Source of the DNA: Salinibacterium sp. NK8237
GTDB taxonomy: Bacteria > Actinomycetota > Actinomycetes > Actinomycetales > Microbacteriaceae
Length of the DNA: 64,000 nt
Reading direction: 5' to 3'
Assembly (NCBI RefSeq): GCF_015864955.1
Contig: NZ_JADYWE010000002.1
Coordinates: 190,326 to 254,325 of the forward strand
Shown: in pieces, positions 27,072 to 35,786 of the stretch
How positions within the stretch are numbered: position 1 is the first letter of the stretch
Layout: every line of letters starts with the position of its first letter
Notes under the pieces: generated by a model
Databases searched by the model: none
What the model was told of the DNA's origin: nothing
What the model saw: the letters and a program-made list of their open reading frames with translations, nothing else
Position numbers and translations under genes: made by a program

Positions 27072-28193
27072 ATGACAACCGTCTTCGTAGTGAACTCCGG
27101 TTCCTCGTCGATTAAGTGGGAACTGCTCGATGCCGAGTCCGGTTCTGTCTATTGTGGCGGCATCGTAGAACGCATCGGAGAACACGGCGGAGGAGCCGCG
27201 GACCACGACGACGGAATGCGGCAGATCTTGGCCGAGCTCGGGGACGAGCATCCGGCAGTCGTCGGCCATCGTGTGGTGCACGGCGGGGCGGAGTTCACTC
27301 AAGCCACCGTGATTACGGATGCGGTTGAAGATCGGCTCGAAGAGATTTCGGTGCTGGCGCCGTTGCACAACCCCGCCAACCTCAAGGGGATCCGGGCGGC
27401 GAGGGCGACATTCTCGACCGTGCCACACGTCGCAATTTTCGATACCGCATTCCACGGAACGCTGCCGCCCCACGCCTACACGTACGCGATCAATACGGAA
27501 CTGGCCCGAGTGCACGGCATCCGTCGCTACGGTTTTCACGGCACCTCGTACCGCTACGTCGCGGGGCGCACGGCCGCAGTCCTGGGCAAAGATCTTGCCG
27601 ACCTCAAACTGATCGTGTTTCACCTCGGCAATGGGGCATCCGTGTGCGCGATCGACGGCGGTCGCAGCGTCGACACCTCGATGGGGATGACACCGCTCGA
27701 GGGGCTCGTGATGGGCACCCGCTCCGGCAACATCGATCCTGGGGCACTCTTCCATCTCGGCAGAGCAGGAATGGACCTCCCCGGATTAGACCACTTGCTC
27801 AACCGTGAGAGCGGCTTGCTTGGTATGACCGGCACCGGAGACATGCGCGATGTGCAATCGAAGGCGGATGCTGGCGATGAGCAGGCGCAGGCGGCGCTCG
27901 GTGTTTACTACCACCGGCTCCGTCACTACCTTGGTGCGTACCTCGTGGCCCTGAGCGGCGCGGACGCCATCGTGTTCACCGCGGGCGTGGGGGAGAACAA
28001 CGCGAACACGCGCTTGGCGACCGTCGAAGGTCTCGAATCGTTCGGCATCGAAATGGATGTTGCCGCCAACGCCGCAGCCAATCATGGCGAGCGCGTCATC
28101 TCAACGTCCGATTCGCCCGTCACGGTGCTCGTTATCCCTACGAACGAGGAACTGCAGATAGCACGAGAGTCTCTCGAGGCTGTAACCCGATAG
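27072..28193 (+). CDS. ackA: Acetate kinase
   Basis: A 373-residue ASKHA-fold kinase interconverting acetyl phosphate plus ADP with acetate plus ATP. N-terminal VNSGSSSIKW, the central GFHGTSYRYV and FHLGNGAS, and late FTAGVGENN are diagnostic. It is a little shorter than the usual 390-400 residues because an early loop is compact. It is coupled to pta upstream. The stop codon is part of an 8-base inverted repeat (28191-28222). Confidence 0.96.
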   Translation: MTTVFVVNSGSSSIKWELLDAESGSVYCGGIVERIGEHGGGAADHDDGMRQILAELGDEHPAVVGHRVVHGGAEFTQATVITDAVEDRLEEISVLAPLHNPANLKGIRAARATFSTVPHVAIFDTAFHGTLPPHAYTYAINTELARVHGIRRYGFHGTSYRYVAGRTAAVLGKDLADLKLIVFHLGNGASVCAIDGGRSVDTSMGMTPLEGLVMGTRSGNIDPGALFHLGRAGMDLPGLDHLLNRESGLLGMTGTGDMRDVQSKADAGDEQAQAALGVYYHRLRHYLGAYLVALSGADAIVFTAGVGENNANTRLATVEGLESFGIEMDVAANAAANHGERVISTSDSPVTVLVIPTNEELQIARESLEAVTR

Positions 28194-28222
28194 ACCAATT
28201 ATTTGTCCCCCTTTTTGGTCTA
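28191..28222. repeat. 8-bp inverted repeat at the ackA stop codon
   Basis: tagaccaa (28191-28198) and ttggtcta (28215-28222) enclose a T/C-rich spacer. The left arm includes the ackA stop. It could be a weak terminator or an operator for the large surface-protein gene downstream. Confidence 0.4.
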
Positions 28223-28252
28223 TTGTGACTGATTGTCGTTTCCTCGTATTAT
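28223..28252 (+). promoter_or_regulatory. Candidate promoter of the TIG-repeat surface protein
   Basis: TTGTGA (28223-28228) and TATTAT (28247-28252) are separated by 18 bases, giving a leader of about 115 bases. The leader contains a small hairpin, cgagtag/ctactcg (28302-28322). Confidence 0.45.
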
Positions 28253-28373
28253 GTGCGTGAGGCCGAATTCGGGCGGACTTAACTAGGGGCTCACCACCCC
28301 GCGAGTAGCCAACCACTACTCGAGTTAACGACGTGTGCAACGTGCGCGTCGGCCTCGTGATCAGGGGGAAATT

Positions 28374-31300
28374 GTGGTCTTCGGGGAACAAATTTTTAGT
28401 ACGCACAAGCAGTCGCAGGGACTCGCTCCCGCACTTCGAGTCGGCATAACGACGTTGGCAACGGCTGGCCTTGTGGCCTTGTCCGTTTTCTCTGCTGGCG
28501 CTCCGGCGCAGGCCTTAGCCGGCGACGACTCCATTGCAGAGTCGACTTTTCTCTCCGGAACGCTGCTTGAGAATCTCCTACCGGTAGGCCTCAACCTTGG
28601 TTACTCGAGCGCAAGCAACGACGGCACTCAGTCACTCCAGACCGATACGTCAAGTATTGACGCGCTTGTCGGTGCTGCGGCCGGCGTCGGTCCTGTCGAG
28701 GTTCCGATTGTTCTCGCGGATGTCGGTCTTCTCGGGACTTATGCCAAAGCGGCTAACGATGGCAGTTCCGTCGCGGCCTCCGGTCTAGTGAACGCGAGCG
28801 GTGACGTCGGGGTTGCTGTTGTTGATCCCTCCGGCGTTCCGTCAGCGCTGTCCCTCGACTTGACCGAAATTCTCGTCGACGGATTTGCGACGGAACTCAC
28901 ACAATTGAAACTTGACGTCGGGGCAGTCAGCTCACGCGCTGAGTCCGTCGAAGCGGCTCCCGCAACGGGGGACTACGAGATTGTCGGCTCGCAACTCTTG
29001 CTCACGAGTGACACCATCGCCGGTATTTCGGCGACCGTGGACTCGCTCGCCGGCACGTTGACGGGTGCAGTCGACGCAGTCGTCGGTCCCGGCGGGACCC
29101 TGTTAGGGACGGTGACTTCGACGGCATCCGCGGCATTCGACACTGTCGGTGTGGTCAGCATCGGAGATACCTCTGCGAGCGTGTCCCTGGACCTCCCTGG
29201 TGTCATAGCGCCATTACTGACCGAGATTCGAACTGGTCCGGCTGCGGACCCGGGACCGGTCACGGTAAACCTCGGCACGGGTGAGGTTGTGATCGATCTT
29301 GCGGCACTGCACGGCGGCACCCTCGATGACCTCCCGGCAAATACGCCTGTGCTCACCGCCGACGAGCTCAGCGCAATCTCACTCGCCGTGACTGCAATCC
29401 TGGGCGATTTCGCCGATGAACTGGAAGAAGTCGTTACTGCAGCGCTTGAAGAAGCTTTTGTTCAGATTGACGTCAACCTTCGAGTCAAGCTGCCGCTGAC
29501 GAGCGTTACCATTCCCCTCGCTCAGATCTCGGTGTCAGGCACGCTCGCAGAACTTGCTGATGGCACCGGTGCGATCACGGCAGACGGCTTGGTCAACGTG
29601 ATCGGAGTGAAGTCCGTCGTTGACGGACTCGCTTCGGCGCTGGTCGCGCCTCTGGGATTGGTCGTTAGCCCGATCGTCGCTCCGCTGATCGATCCGGAGG
29701 TGGGCGCTCTCAAAGCATTCATTGACGGGATCCAGACAGGCGTCATCACGCCGGTCGCAAACGTGTTGAACCCGCTGCTGCTCACTCTCGACGCGATTGT
29801 GGGCCTCACGGTCAATAACCAAGAACTTCTGGGGGAGTCCCCGAATCAGCAGTTCGTCGAAACAGCGCTAAGAGTGGGGTTGGTCGAGAGTCTTCTAGAG
29901 CTGGACGTCGCACGCTCAGTCGTCGGACCCAACAATGCGGGAGTGCGCCCCGTAATCACCGATGTCGACCCCACAAGTGGTCCCGCATCGGGTGGCACCC
30001 CGGTGACTCTGACGGGCACTGACTTCGGCGGTTCCACCGGCGTCACCTTCGACGGCTCCGCAGGCACAGATTTCACTGTCGTGAGCGACACGGAAATTAC
30101 GGTCACGAGCCCGGCTCACGCCGCCGGTGGCGTTGAGGTCATCATCCAACATCCCGCCGGTGCTTCGGATGCTGGCGAGTTCACTTTCACTCCGGTGCCT
30201 GTCATCTCGTCCCTCACCCCAGACTTCGGCCCGATCGCGGGCGGCACGGTAGTCACAATTGAAGGAACTGACTTCACCGATGCCACGGGCGTCACGTTTG
30301 ATGGAACTGACGGCACAGAATTTACCGTCGACAGTGAGACGCAGATTACGGTGACGAGCCCCGCCCACGATCTTGGCGTCGTCGACCTCGTCATCGAGCG
30401 AACAACGGGCAACTCGGTTCCGACCGACTTCACCTACCGGGGAGCTCCAACCGTCTCAGACCTCAGCCCTGTGCTCGGACCGCTTGCCGGTGGAACCGAA
30501 GTGACGATTACGGGCACCGGCTTCACCGGTTCCACGGGAGTTACCTTTGATGGTGACCTCGGAACTTCGTTCACGATCGTGAGCGACACCGAAATCACTG
30601 TCGAGAGTCCGGCGCATGACGCCGACACCATCGCAGTGGTGGTGCAGCATCCGATCGGCAACGTGGATGCGGGTGACTTCACCTACACCGCTGCGCCGAT
30701 CATCTCCTCGCTGTCGCCGAACATCGGTCCGGTCGAGGGTGGCACCGACGTGACCATCACGGGCTCGGGTTTCGATGCCGCAACGGGGGTCACATTTGAT
30801 GGGGATCCGGTCACTCCGTTCGCCATTGTCGACGACAACACCATCACCCTCTCTTCCCCGCCTCATGATGCAGCGACCGTTGATGTCGTGGTGTTGAGTA
30901 CGCCAGCCGATTCGGCGCCGGGGACCTTCACGTATCAGGAAGCTCCCACCGTGACGTCGATCGCTCCGGATGAGGGACCGCTCGTGGGGGGAACTGAAGT
31001 TACCATCACGGGAACCGGCTTCACCAACGCGACGGGCGTGAGCTTTGAAGGCGAAGATGGAACGTCTTTCGAGGTCGTGAGTGACACTGAAATCATCGTC
31101 ACGACACCTGCAGGAGTAGAGGGCGCAGCTGCGGTTGTGGTCCTCCATCCCGCCGGCAATGCGGATGCGGGAGACTTCACCTACGTTGCCGCTCCGACCG
31201 TCTCGGCAATGGTTCCTGTTCTAGGGCCGATCGCTGGCGGCACCACCGTCACGATTACGGGCACTGGTTTCACCGGCACAACGGGCGTCACGTTCGGCGG

Positions 31301-32585
31301 AATCCCCGCCACCTCGTTCGACATCCTGAGCGAGACTACGATCGAAGTAGAAACTCCCGCTCACTCGGCCGGCCCTGTTGCCGTCGTCGTGGAGCACACT
31401 GGCGGAGACGTTGCTGCGGGAGACTTCACGTACTTGGCAAGCCCGAGCGTTAGTGGCCTGACCCCGAGTTCTGGTCCCCTGGCTGGCGGCACTGTCGTCA
31501 CCATCACGGGCACCGGCTTCACCGGTGCAACGGGCGTGACCTTCGACGGAGATGCCGGAACGCTGTTCGAGGTCGTGAGTGACACCGAGATCACAGTGAC
31601 GAGCCCGGCTCACGCCGCTGGCTACGCAGCCGTTGTAGTTCAGCATCCGATTGTCAACGCGGATGCTGGCGACTTCACCTACACCGCAGGCCCGGCGATT
31701 GCGTCAATGGTTCCTCCTGTCGGACCGGTAGCCGGCGGCACTGTCGTCACCATCACAGGCACCGGTTTCACTAATGCAACGGGCGTGACATTCGACGGGG
31801 ATGTCGGAGCATCGTTCGACGTCGTGAGTGACGCCGAGATCACAGTGACGAGCCCCGCGCACGCTGCAGGAGCCGTCGACGTGATCGTGACCCACGCTGC
31901 GGGTGATTCAACGCCGGAGCCGTTTACGTATCTTGCTGACCCCACGGTGACCCTCGTGTCGCCCAACGCGGGTCCGCTCGAAGGCGGCACCGAGGTCACC
32001 ATCACGGGCACCGGCTTCACCGGAGCAACGGGAGTGACATTCGATGGCGAGGATGGAACGTCGTTCACCGTAGTGAGTGACACCGAGATCACCGTGACGA
32101 GCCCACCGCATGCTGCAGGGACTGCGGCAATCGTGATCCAGCATCCGATCAAGGACACCGATGCCGGTGACTTCACGTACGCTGCGGCCGGCATTGCGAT
32201 CGTCAATTCGATGTTCCCACTCAGTGGACCAGACACAGGCGGAACGCTTGTGACGTTGCGTGGCAGCGGCTTCTTTGGTGCGACTGGTGCACGCTTCGGT
32301 GCTCTCTGGGGAACTGATTTCACTGTCATCAGCGACACGGTGGCAACCGTGGTCACCCCGGAGCACGAGGCCATGTGGGTTCCTGCGATGGTCGCCTCTG
32401 GTGCTTTGGAGGTCAGCACGCCTGGATTCACGTTCGAGCTCACGACTCTTGCGTTGGGCGAAGACGATGGTCTGGCCTTCACCGGATCCTCTCCCACTAA
32501 CGGAGCGCTCCTCGCCCTCATGCTTCTCGGCATGGGCGCGGCGCTTCTGATTTCTCGACGCCCCACCGGGCGCCACCGCGCGTGA
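28374..32585 (+). CDS. Large LAxTG surface protein with ten TIG/IPT repeats
   Basis: A 1403-residue exported protein. The start is a GTG at 28374 behind an aggggg ribosome site. After a signal peptide (THKQSQGL... ending in APAQALA), a domain of about 480 residues (LNLGYSSASNDGTQSLQTD, LLGTYAKAANDGSSVAASG) resembles the choice-of-anchor G type actinobacterial surface proteins. Ten tandem TIG/IPT immunoglobulin-like domains of about 83 residues follow from residue 525, each with a GPxxGGTxVTITGTGF motif. The C-terminus is LAFTG (residues 1367-1371), a membrane helix and a basic tail, a class E sortase signal. It likely forms a long stalk on the cell surface; adhesion is inference. Confidence 0.88.
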   Translation: MVFGEQIFSTHKQSQGLAPALRVGITTLATAGLVALSVFSAGAPAQALAGDDSIAESTFLSGTLLENLLPVGLNLGYSSASNDGTQSLQTDTSSIDALVGAAAGVGPVEVPIVLADVGLLGTYAKAANDGSSVAASGLVNASGDVGVAVVDPSGVPSALSLDLTEILVDGFATELTQLKLDVGAVSSRAESVEAAPATGDYEIVGSQLLLTSDTIAGISATVDSLAGTLTGAVDAVVGPGGTLLGTVTSTASAAFDTVGVVSIGDTSASVSLDLPGVIAPLLTEIRTGPAADPGPVTVNLGTGEVVIDLAALHGGTLDDLPANTPVLTADELSAISLAVTAILGDFADELEEVVTAALEEAFVQIDVNLRVKLPLTSVTIPLAQISVSGTLAELADGTGAITADGLVNVIGVKSVVDGLASALVAPLGLVVSPIVAPLIDPEVGALKAFIDGIQTGVITPVANVLNPLLLTLDAIVGLTVNNQELLGESPNQQFVETALRVGLVESLLELDVARSVVGPNNAGVRPVITDVDPTSGPASGGTPVTLTGTDFGGSTGVTFDGSAGTDFTVVSDTEITVTSPAHAAGGVEVIIQHPAGASDAGEFTFTPVPVISSLTPDFGPIAGGTVVTIEGTDFTDATGVTFDGTDGTEFTVDSETQITVTSPAHDLGVVDLVIERTTGNSVPTDFTYRGAPTVSDLSPVLGPLAGGTEVTITGTGFTGSTGVTFDGDLGTSFTIVSDTEITVESPAHDADTIAVVVQHPIGNVDAGDFTYTAAPIISSLSPNIGPVEGGTDVTITGSGFDAATGVTFDGDPVTPFAIVDDNTITLSSPPHDAATVDVVVLSTPADSAPGTFTYQEAPTVTSIAPDEGPLVGGTEVTITGTGFTNATGVSFEGEDGTSFEVVSDTEIIVTTPAGVEGAAAVVVLHPAGNADAGDFTYVAAPTVSAMVPVLGPIAGGTTVTITGTGFTGTTGVTFGGIPATSFDILSETTIEVETPAHSAGPVAVVVEHTGGDVAAGDFTYLASPSVSGLTPSSGPLAGGTVVTITGTGFTGATGVTFDGDAGTLFEVVSDTEITVTSPAHAAGYAAVVVQHPIVNADAGDFTYTAGPAIASMVPPVGPVAGGTVVTITGTGFTNATGVTFDGDVGASFDVVSDAEITVTSPAHAAGAVDVIVTHAAGDSTPEPFTYLADPTVTLVSPNAGPLEGGTEVTITGTGFTGATGVTFDGEDGTSFTVVSDTEITVTSPPHAAGTAAIVIQHPIKDTDAGDFTYAAAGIAIVNSMFPLSGPDTGGTLVTLRGSGFFGATGARFGALWGTDFTVISDTVATVVTPEHEAMWVPAMVASGALEVSTPGFTFELTTLALGEDDGLAFTGSSPTNGALLALMLLGMGAALLISRRPTGRHRA
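29946..32442 (+). repeat. Tandem array of ten ~249-bp TIG-encoding units
   Basis: The coding DNA repeats with a period near 249 bases. Units 3, 5, 7, 8 and 9 are the most alike (shared runs such as gtgaccatcacgggcaccgg and gtgagtgacaccgagatcac, with small variations), while units 2, 4, 6 and 10 have drifted. This points to internal duplication, with the outermost unit oldest. Confidence 0.8.
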
Positions 32586-32588
32586 AAT

Positions 32589-32622
32589 TGGGGTGGCCGC
32601 GCACTGGAGCGCTGCCACCCCA
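32589..32622 (+). terminator. Hairpin after the TIG-repeat gene
   Basis: tggggtggc pairs with gccacccca across a 16-base loop, starting three bases after the stop. There is no T-run, so termination is probable but not certain. The remaining gap to dnaX (to 32872) has one more hairpin and no gene that I can support. Confidence 0.55.
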
Positions 32623-32645
32623 TCACTCGCCTCGAGAGCTAAGTG

Positions 32646-32683
32646 CGTGCAGGGCTTTCCATCCCCCCGGGGAGCCCTGCACG
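32646..32683. repeat. 11-bp inverted repeat upstream of dnaX
   Basis: cgtgcagggct and agccctgcacg flank a 16-base C/G-rich loop. It has no T-tract. It could be a second terminator for the surface-protein transcript or a processing stem. Confidence 0.5.
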
Positions 32684-32872
32684 TCTATTCGGGTAATGCA
32701 TGCCACGGATCAGGTGTGGCGGTGGTCGGTAACCAGCCGACCAAGGAAAGATTCGGAGCGCACCGCAGAGCGGTTTGGTCAACGGTGAAAAAAAGTTGGG
32801 GACTCACCGGCGCCTGCGCTTGTTCGCCCTCAGCGCGTTGGGATCGTCAGCGGGCACGACTACGCTAGGGGC

Positions 32873-35092
32873 GTGGTTGCTGCCCTATATCGCCGATACC
32901 GGCCCGAGACTTTTGCTGAACTCATCGGCCAATCTCAAGTGACCGATCCGCTGCGCACAGCGTTGCGCACCGATCGGGTCAATCACGCCTATCTCTTTAG
33001 CGGTCCGCGTGGCTGTGGCAAGACGACATCCGCCCGTATTTTGGCTCGCTGCTTGAACTGTGCCGAGGGCCCGACCGACACCCCCTGCGGCGTGTGTGCG
33101 TCGTGTGTTGAGCTGTCGCGTGATGGTGGCGGTTCGCTCGATGTTGTCGAGATCGACGCGGCAAGCCACAACGGTGTTGAGGATGCGCGTGATCTGCGTG
33201 AGCGTGCCGTGTTTGCTCCGGCCCGCGACCGTTTCAAGATCTTCATTCTCGACGAGGCGCACATGGTGACGCCTCAGGGATTCAACGCGATGCTCAAGAT
33301 TGTTGAAGAGCCGCCGGAGCACGTGAAGTTCATCTTCGCGACTACGGAGCCAGACAAGGTGATTGGCACGATTCGTTCGCGCACCCATCACTACCCGTTC
33401 CGTTTGGTGCCGCCTGCTCAGATGCTCGACTACGTTCAGCAGCTGTGCGAAAGCGAGAACGTCGAGGTTGAGCCAGGAGTGCTTCCCCTCGTTGTTCGTG
33501 CCGGCGGCGGTTCGGTGCGCGACACTCTCTCGCTGCTCGACCAACTCATCGCTGGCTCCGACACTGCAACGGTCGGTTACGAGCGCGCCGTTGCGCTGCT
33601 GGGTTACACGCACGCCGAGCTGCTCGACGAAGTAATTGACGCCCTCGGCACCGGCGACGCTGCCGCTGCGTTCTCGTCGGTCGACCGCGTCATCCAGACC
33701 GGTCAAGATCCGCGTCGTTTCGTCGAAGATCTTCTTGAGCGGATGCGCGACCTCATCGTTGTCGCAGCCACCGCAGACAATGCAGCCTCCGTGCTGCGCG
33801 GCATCCCGCAAGATCAGCTTGAGCGCATGGCGCAGCAGGCCCACACGCTCGGCGCTGCTGAGCTTTCGCGCGCCGCGGATGTCATTAACGCAGCGCTCTC
33901 CGAGATGACCGGTGCGACATCGCCGCGCCTGCATCTCGAACTCATGCTGGCTCGCATTCTGGTGCCAGCAAGCGATAACACCCAACGTGGTGCACTCGCC
34001 CGGGTCGAGCGCCTCGAACGCCGTATCGGCATCGAGGGTGACGCACCGCTCGCGGCAGCTCCGGCTGCCACCGCGGCACCGGCGCGCACTCTGGCACCGT
34101 CAGCTGCGCCATCAGCGGCACCGGCTGAGCGTCCCGCTGAGCCCGCTCCGAGCGTCTCGGCAGCAGCAACACCACCGGCGCCACAGGCGGCGGCACCAGC
34201 GGCTGCCTCAACTGCGCCCGCTGCCGCCCCACAGACGCCAGCGGCATCCGATACTGGGCTCTCTGCCCCCGCTTCGCCACGCACGACGCCGGTGTCGTTT
34301 CAGCAAGTCAGAGATGCCTGGCCCGAAATTCTTGACGTCGTCGAGAATCTCAAGCGCACCGCATGGATGGTCGTGTTCACGGCGAAGCCTCTCGAGCTTC
34401 GCGACGACAAGATTTTGGTGCTCTCCTTCCCCAGCCAACGCGACGTTGATGCTCTCAAGCAGCGCAGTGCGCCAGGCGAAGGAGTCGGCGACTATCTCAA
34501 GAAGGCCGTCGTGCACGTGCTCGGTTTCGAGCCCGCATTCATCGCGAAGGTTGAGGGTGCGCCGTCAGCGCCGCCCGCTGGCCGTCCCACAGCCACAGCG
34601 CCCGCGGCGCCTCAGCAAGAATCGCGGATGCCCGCCCCTGAGGTTTCACCGGAACCCACAGCTCAGCCGCGCTCGCCGCAGCGCACAGCGTCCGCAGTGG
34701 ACGACGGCCCCGAGCCTGAGGAACCTGCGCCGGCCGAAGATCGTGAACCCGGGGGATGGGCTGTAGCGGCCATTCCCGAGTCTGATCCAGAGCCCGAGGG
34801 TGATCCTGCGGCGGCCCGTGGTGGCGCTGCAGCACAACGCACTGTCACAGCACAGGCGCAGCAGGCCCAGCAAGCTGCGAAGAAGCCGACAGCCGATCGC
34901 TTGGCAGCCGCGGCCGCAGCTGCGCCCCCTGCCCCGCCAGAATCAATGGCAAAAGCAGCAATGACCGCAACGGCCGCGCAAATGGATCGTTCGCGTTATG
35001 GCGAATCTGTGGTGCGCGAACTGCTGAACGCAACCTTTATCGAAGAAGAGCAAGTGGCGCCCCGTGTGGTGCCGCAGCCGAGAGACGAGTAA
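32873..35092 (+). CDS. dnaX: DNA polymerase III subunits gamma and tau
   Basis: A 739-residue clamp-loader ATPase. The N-terminal AAA+ domain has RRYRPETFAELIGQ, Walker A SGPRGCGKTT (residues 43-52), a zinc-binding CLNC...CGVCASC cluster (Cys 60, 63, 72, 75, 78) and DEAHM. A middle collar domain ends near residue 365. A Pro/Ala-rich linker (about 385-470) and a C-terminal tau-specific domain with a second low-complexity stretch follow. I see no slippery A-tract, so a frameshift-made gamma form is not evident. The start is GTG at 32873. The recR start follows four bases after the stop, the usual dnaX-recR arrangement. Confidence 0.95.
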   Translation: MVAALYRRYRPETFAELIGQSQVTDPLRTALRTDRVNHAYLFSGPRGCGKTTSARILARCLNCAEGPTDTPCGVCASCVELSRDGGGSLDVVEIDAASHNGVEDARDLRERAVFAPARDRFKIFILDEAHMVTPQGFNAMLKIVEEPPEHVKFIFATTEPDKVIGTIRSRTHHYPFRLVPPAQMLDYVQQLCESENVEVEPGVLPLVVRAGGGSVRDTLSLLDQLIAGSDTATVGYERAVALLGYTHAELLDEVIDALGTGDAAAAFSSVDRVIQTGQDPRRFVEDLLERMRDLIVVAATADNAASVLRGIPQDQLERMAQQAHTLGAAELSRAADVINAALSEMTGATSPRLHLELMLARILVPASDNTQRGALARVERLERRIGIEGDAPLAAAPAATAAPARTLAPSAAPSAAPAERPAEPAPSVSAAATPPAPQAAAPAAASTAPAAAPQTPAASDTGLSAPASPRTTPVSFQQVRDAWPEILDVVENLKRTAWMVVFTAKPLELRDDKILVLSFPSQRDVDALKQRSAPGEGVGDYLKKAVVHVLGFEPAFIAKVEGAPSAPPAGRPTATAPAAPQQESRMPAPEVSPEPTAQPRSPQRTASAVDDGPEPEEPAPAEDREPGGWAVAAIPESDPEPEGDPAAARGGAAAQRTVTAQAQQAQQAAKKPTADRLAAAAAAAPPAPPESMAKAAMTATAAQMDRSRYGESVVRELLNATFIEEEQVAPRVVPQPRDE

Positions 35093-35095
35093 CCC

Positions 35096-35695
35096 GTGTA
35101 CGACGGAATTGTTCAAGAACTGATCGACGAACTCGGTCGGCTTCCCGGCATCGGGCCCAAGTCTGCTCAGCGCATCGCTTTCCACATTTTGCAGACCGAA
35201 AGTTTCGATGTTCGTCGGCTTGCAGAACTGCTCAACGACATCCGCGACAAAGTGCATTTTTGCGCCATTTGCGGCAACGTAACCGAGCACGATACGTGTT
35301 CGATTTGTCGTGACGCTCGCCGTTCACCCGCAACGATTTGTGTGGTCGAGGAGGCGAAAGACGTCGTCGCTATCGAGCGCACTCGCGAATTCCACGGGCT
35401 GTATCATGTACTCGGTGGAGCCATCAGCCCCATCGATGGAATTGGACCCGACCAGTTGCGTATCAAGCAATTGTTGGGCCGGTTAGCTGACGGCGTCGTC
35501 ACAGAAGTCATCATCGCGACCGACCCCAATCTCGAAGGTGAAGCAACCGCGACCTACCTCACGCGACTTCTCGTTCAACCTAACCTTCGCATTTCTCGTC
35601 TCGCGTCCGGGCTCCCGGTCGGCGGAGATTTGGAATATGCCGACGAGGTAACCCTCGGTCGTGCATTCGAGGGTCGTCGAACGATCGGCCACTAG
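35096..35695 (+). CDS. recR: Recombination mediator RecR
   Basis: A 199-residue RecR, which with RecO/RecF loads RecA at gaps. It has the helix-hairpin-helix [18 protein letters not shown], a zinc finger CAIC...CSIC (Cys 56, 59, 68, 71) and a Toprim domain ([16 protein letters not shown], then [15 protein letters not shown]). The start is GTG at 35096, three bases after the dnaX stop, so the two are cotranscribed. Length is standard. Confidence 0.96.
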   Translation: MYDGIVQELIDELGRLPGIGPKSAQRIAFHILQTESFDVRRLAELLNDIRDKVHFCAICGNVTEHDTCSICRDARRSPATICVVEEAKDVVAIERTREFHGLYHVLGGAISPIDGIGPDQLRIKQLLGRLADGVVTEVIIATDPNLEGEATATYLTRLLVQPNLRISRLASGLPVGGDLEYADEVTLGRAFEGRRTIGH

Positions 35696-35786
35696 CCCCC
35701 GTAACGAAATACGTCGGGTGCTGCCTGCACCGTTAGACTCGCATTTTGGGCACCAGCTGCCCGTTCAACCACGCTTCAGGAGAACA

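Noticed and set aside
31679..32626. Long antisense frames under the TIG-repeat array
   Set aside because: They repeat with the same 249-base period as the coding strand, as expected for shadows of a repetitive gene.
10069..32740. The 13-mer ggtaaccagccga at 10069-10081 and again at 32728-32740, each near ggatcaggt
   Set aside because: Only two copies, different order and spacing, different genetic context; chance matching cannot be excluded and no function is suggested.
33950..34300. A programmed frameshift in dnaX giving the gamma subunit
   Set aside because: No A- or G-rich slippery heptamer followed by a stem is visible at the domain border; only Ala/Pro-coding repeats.
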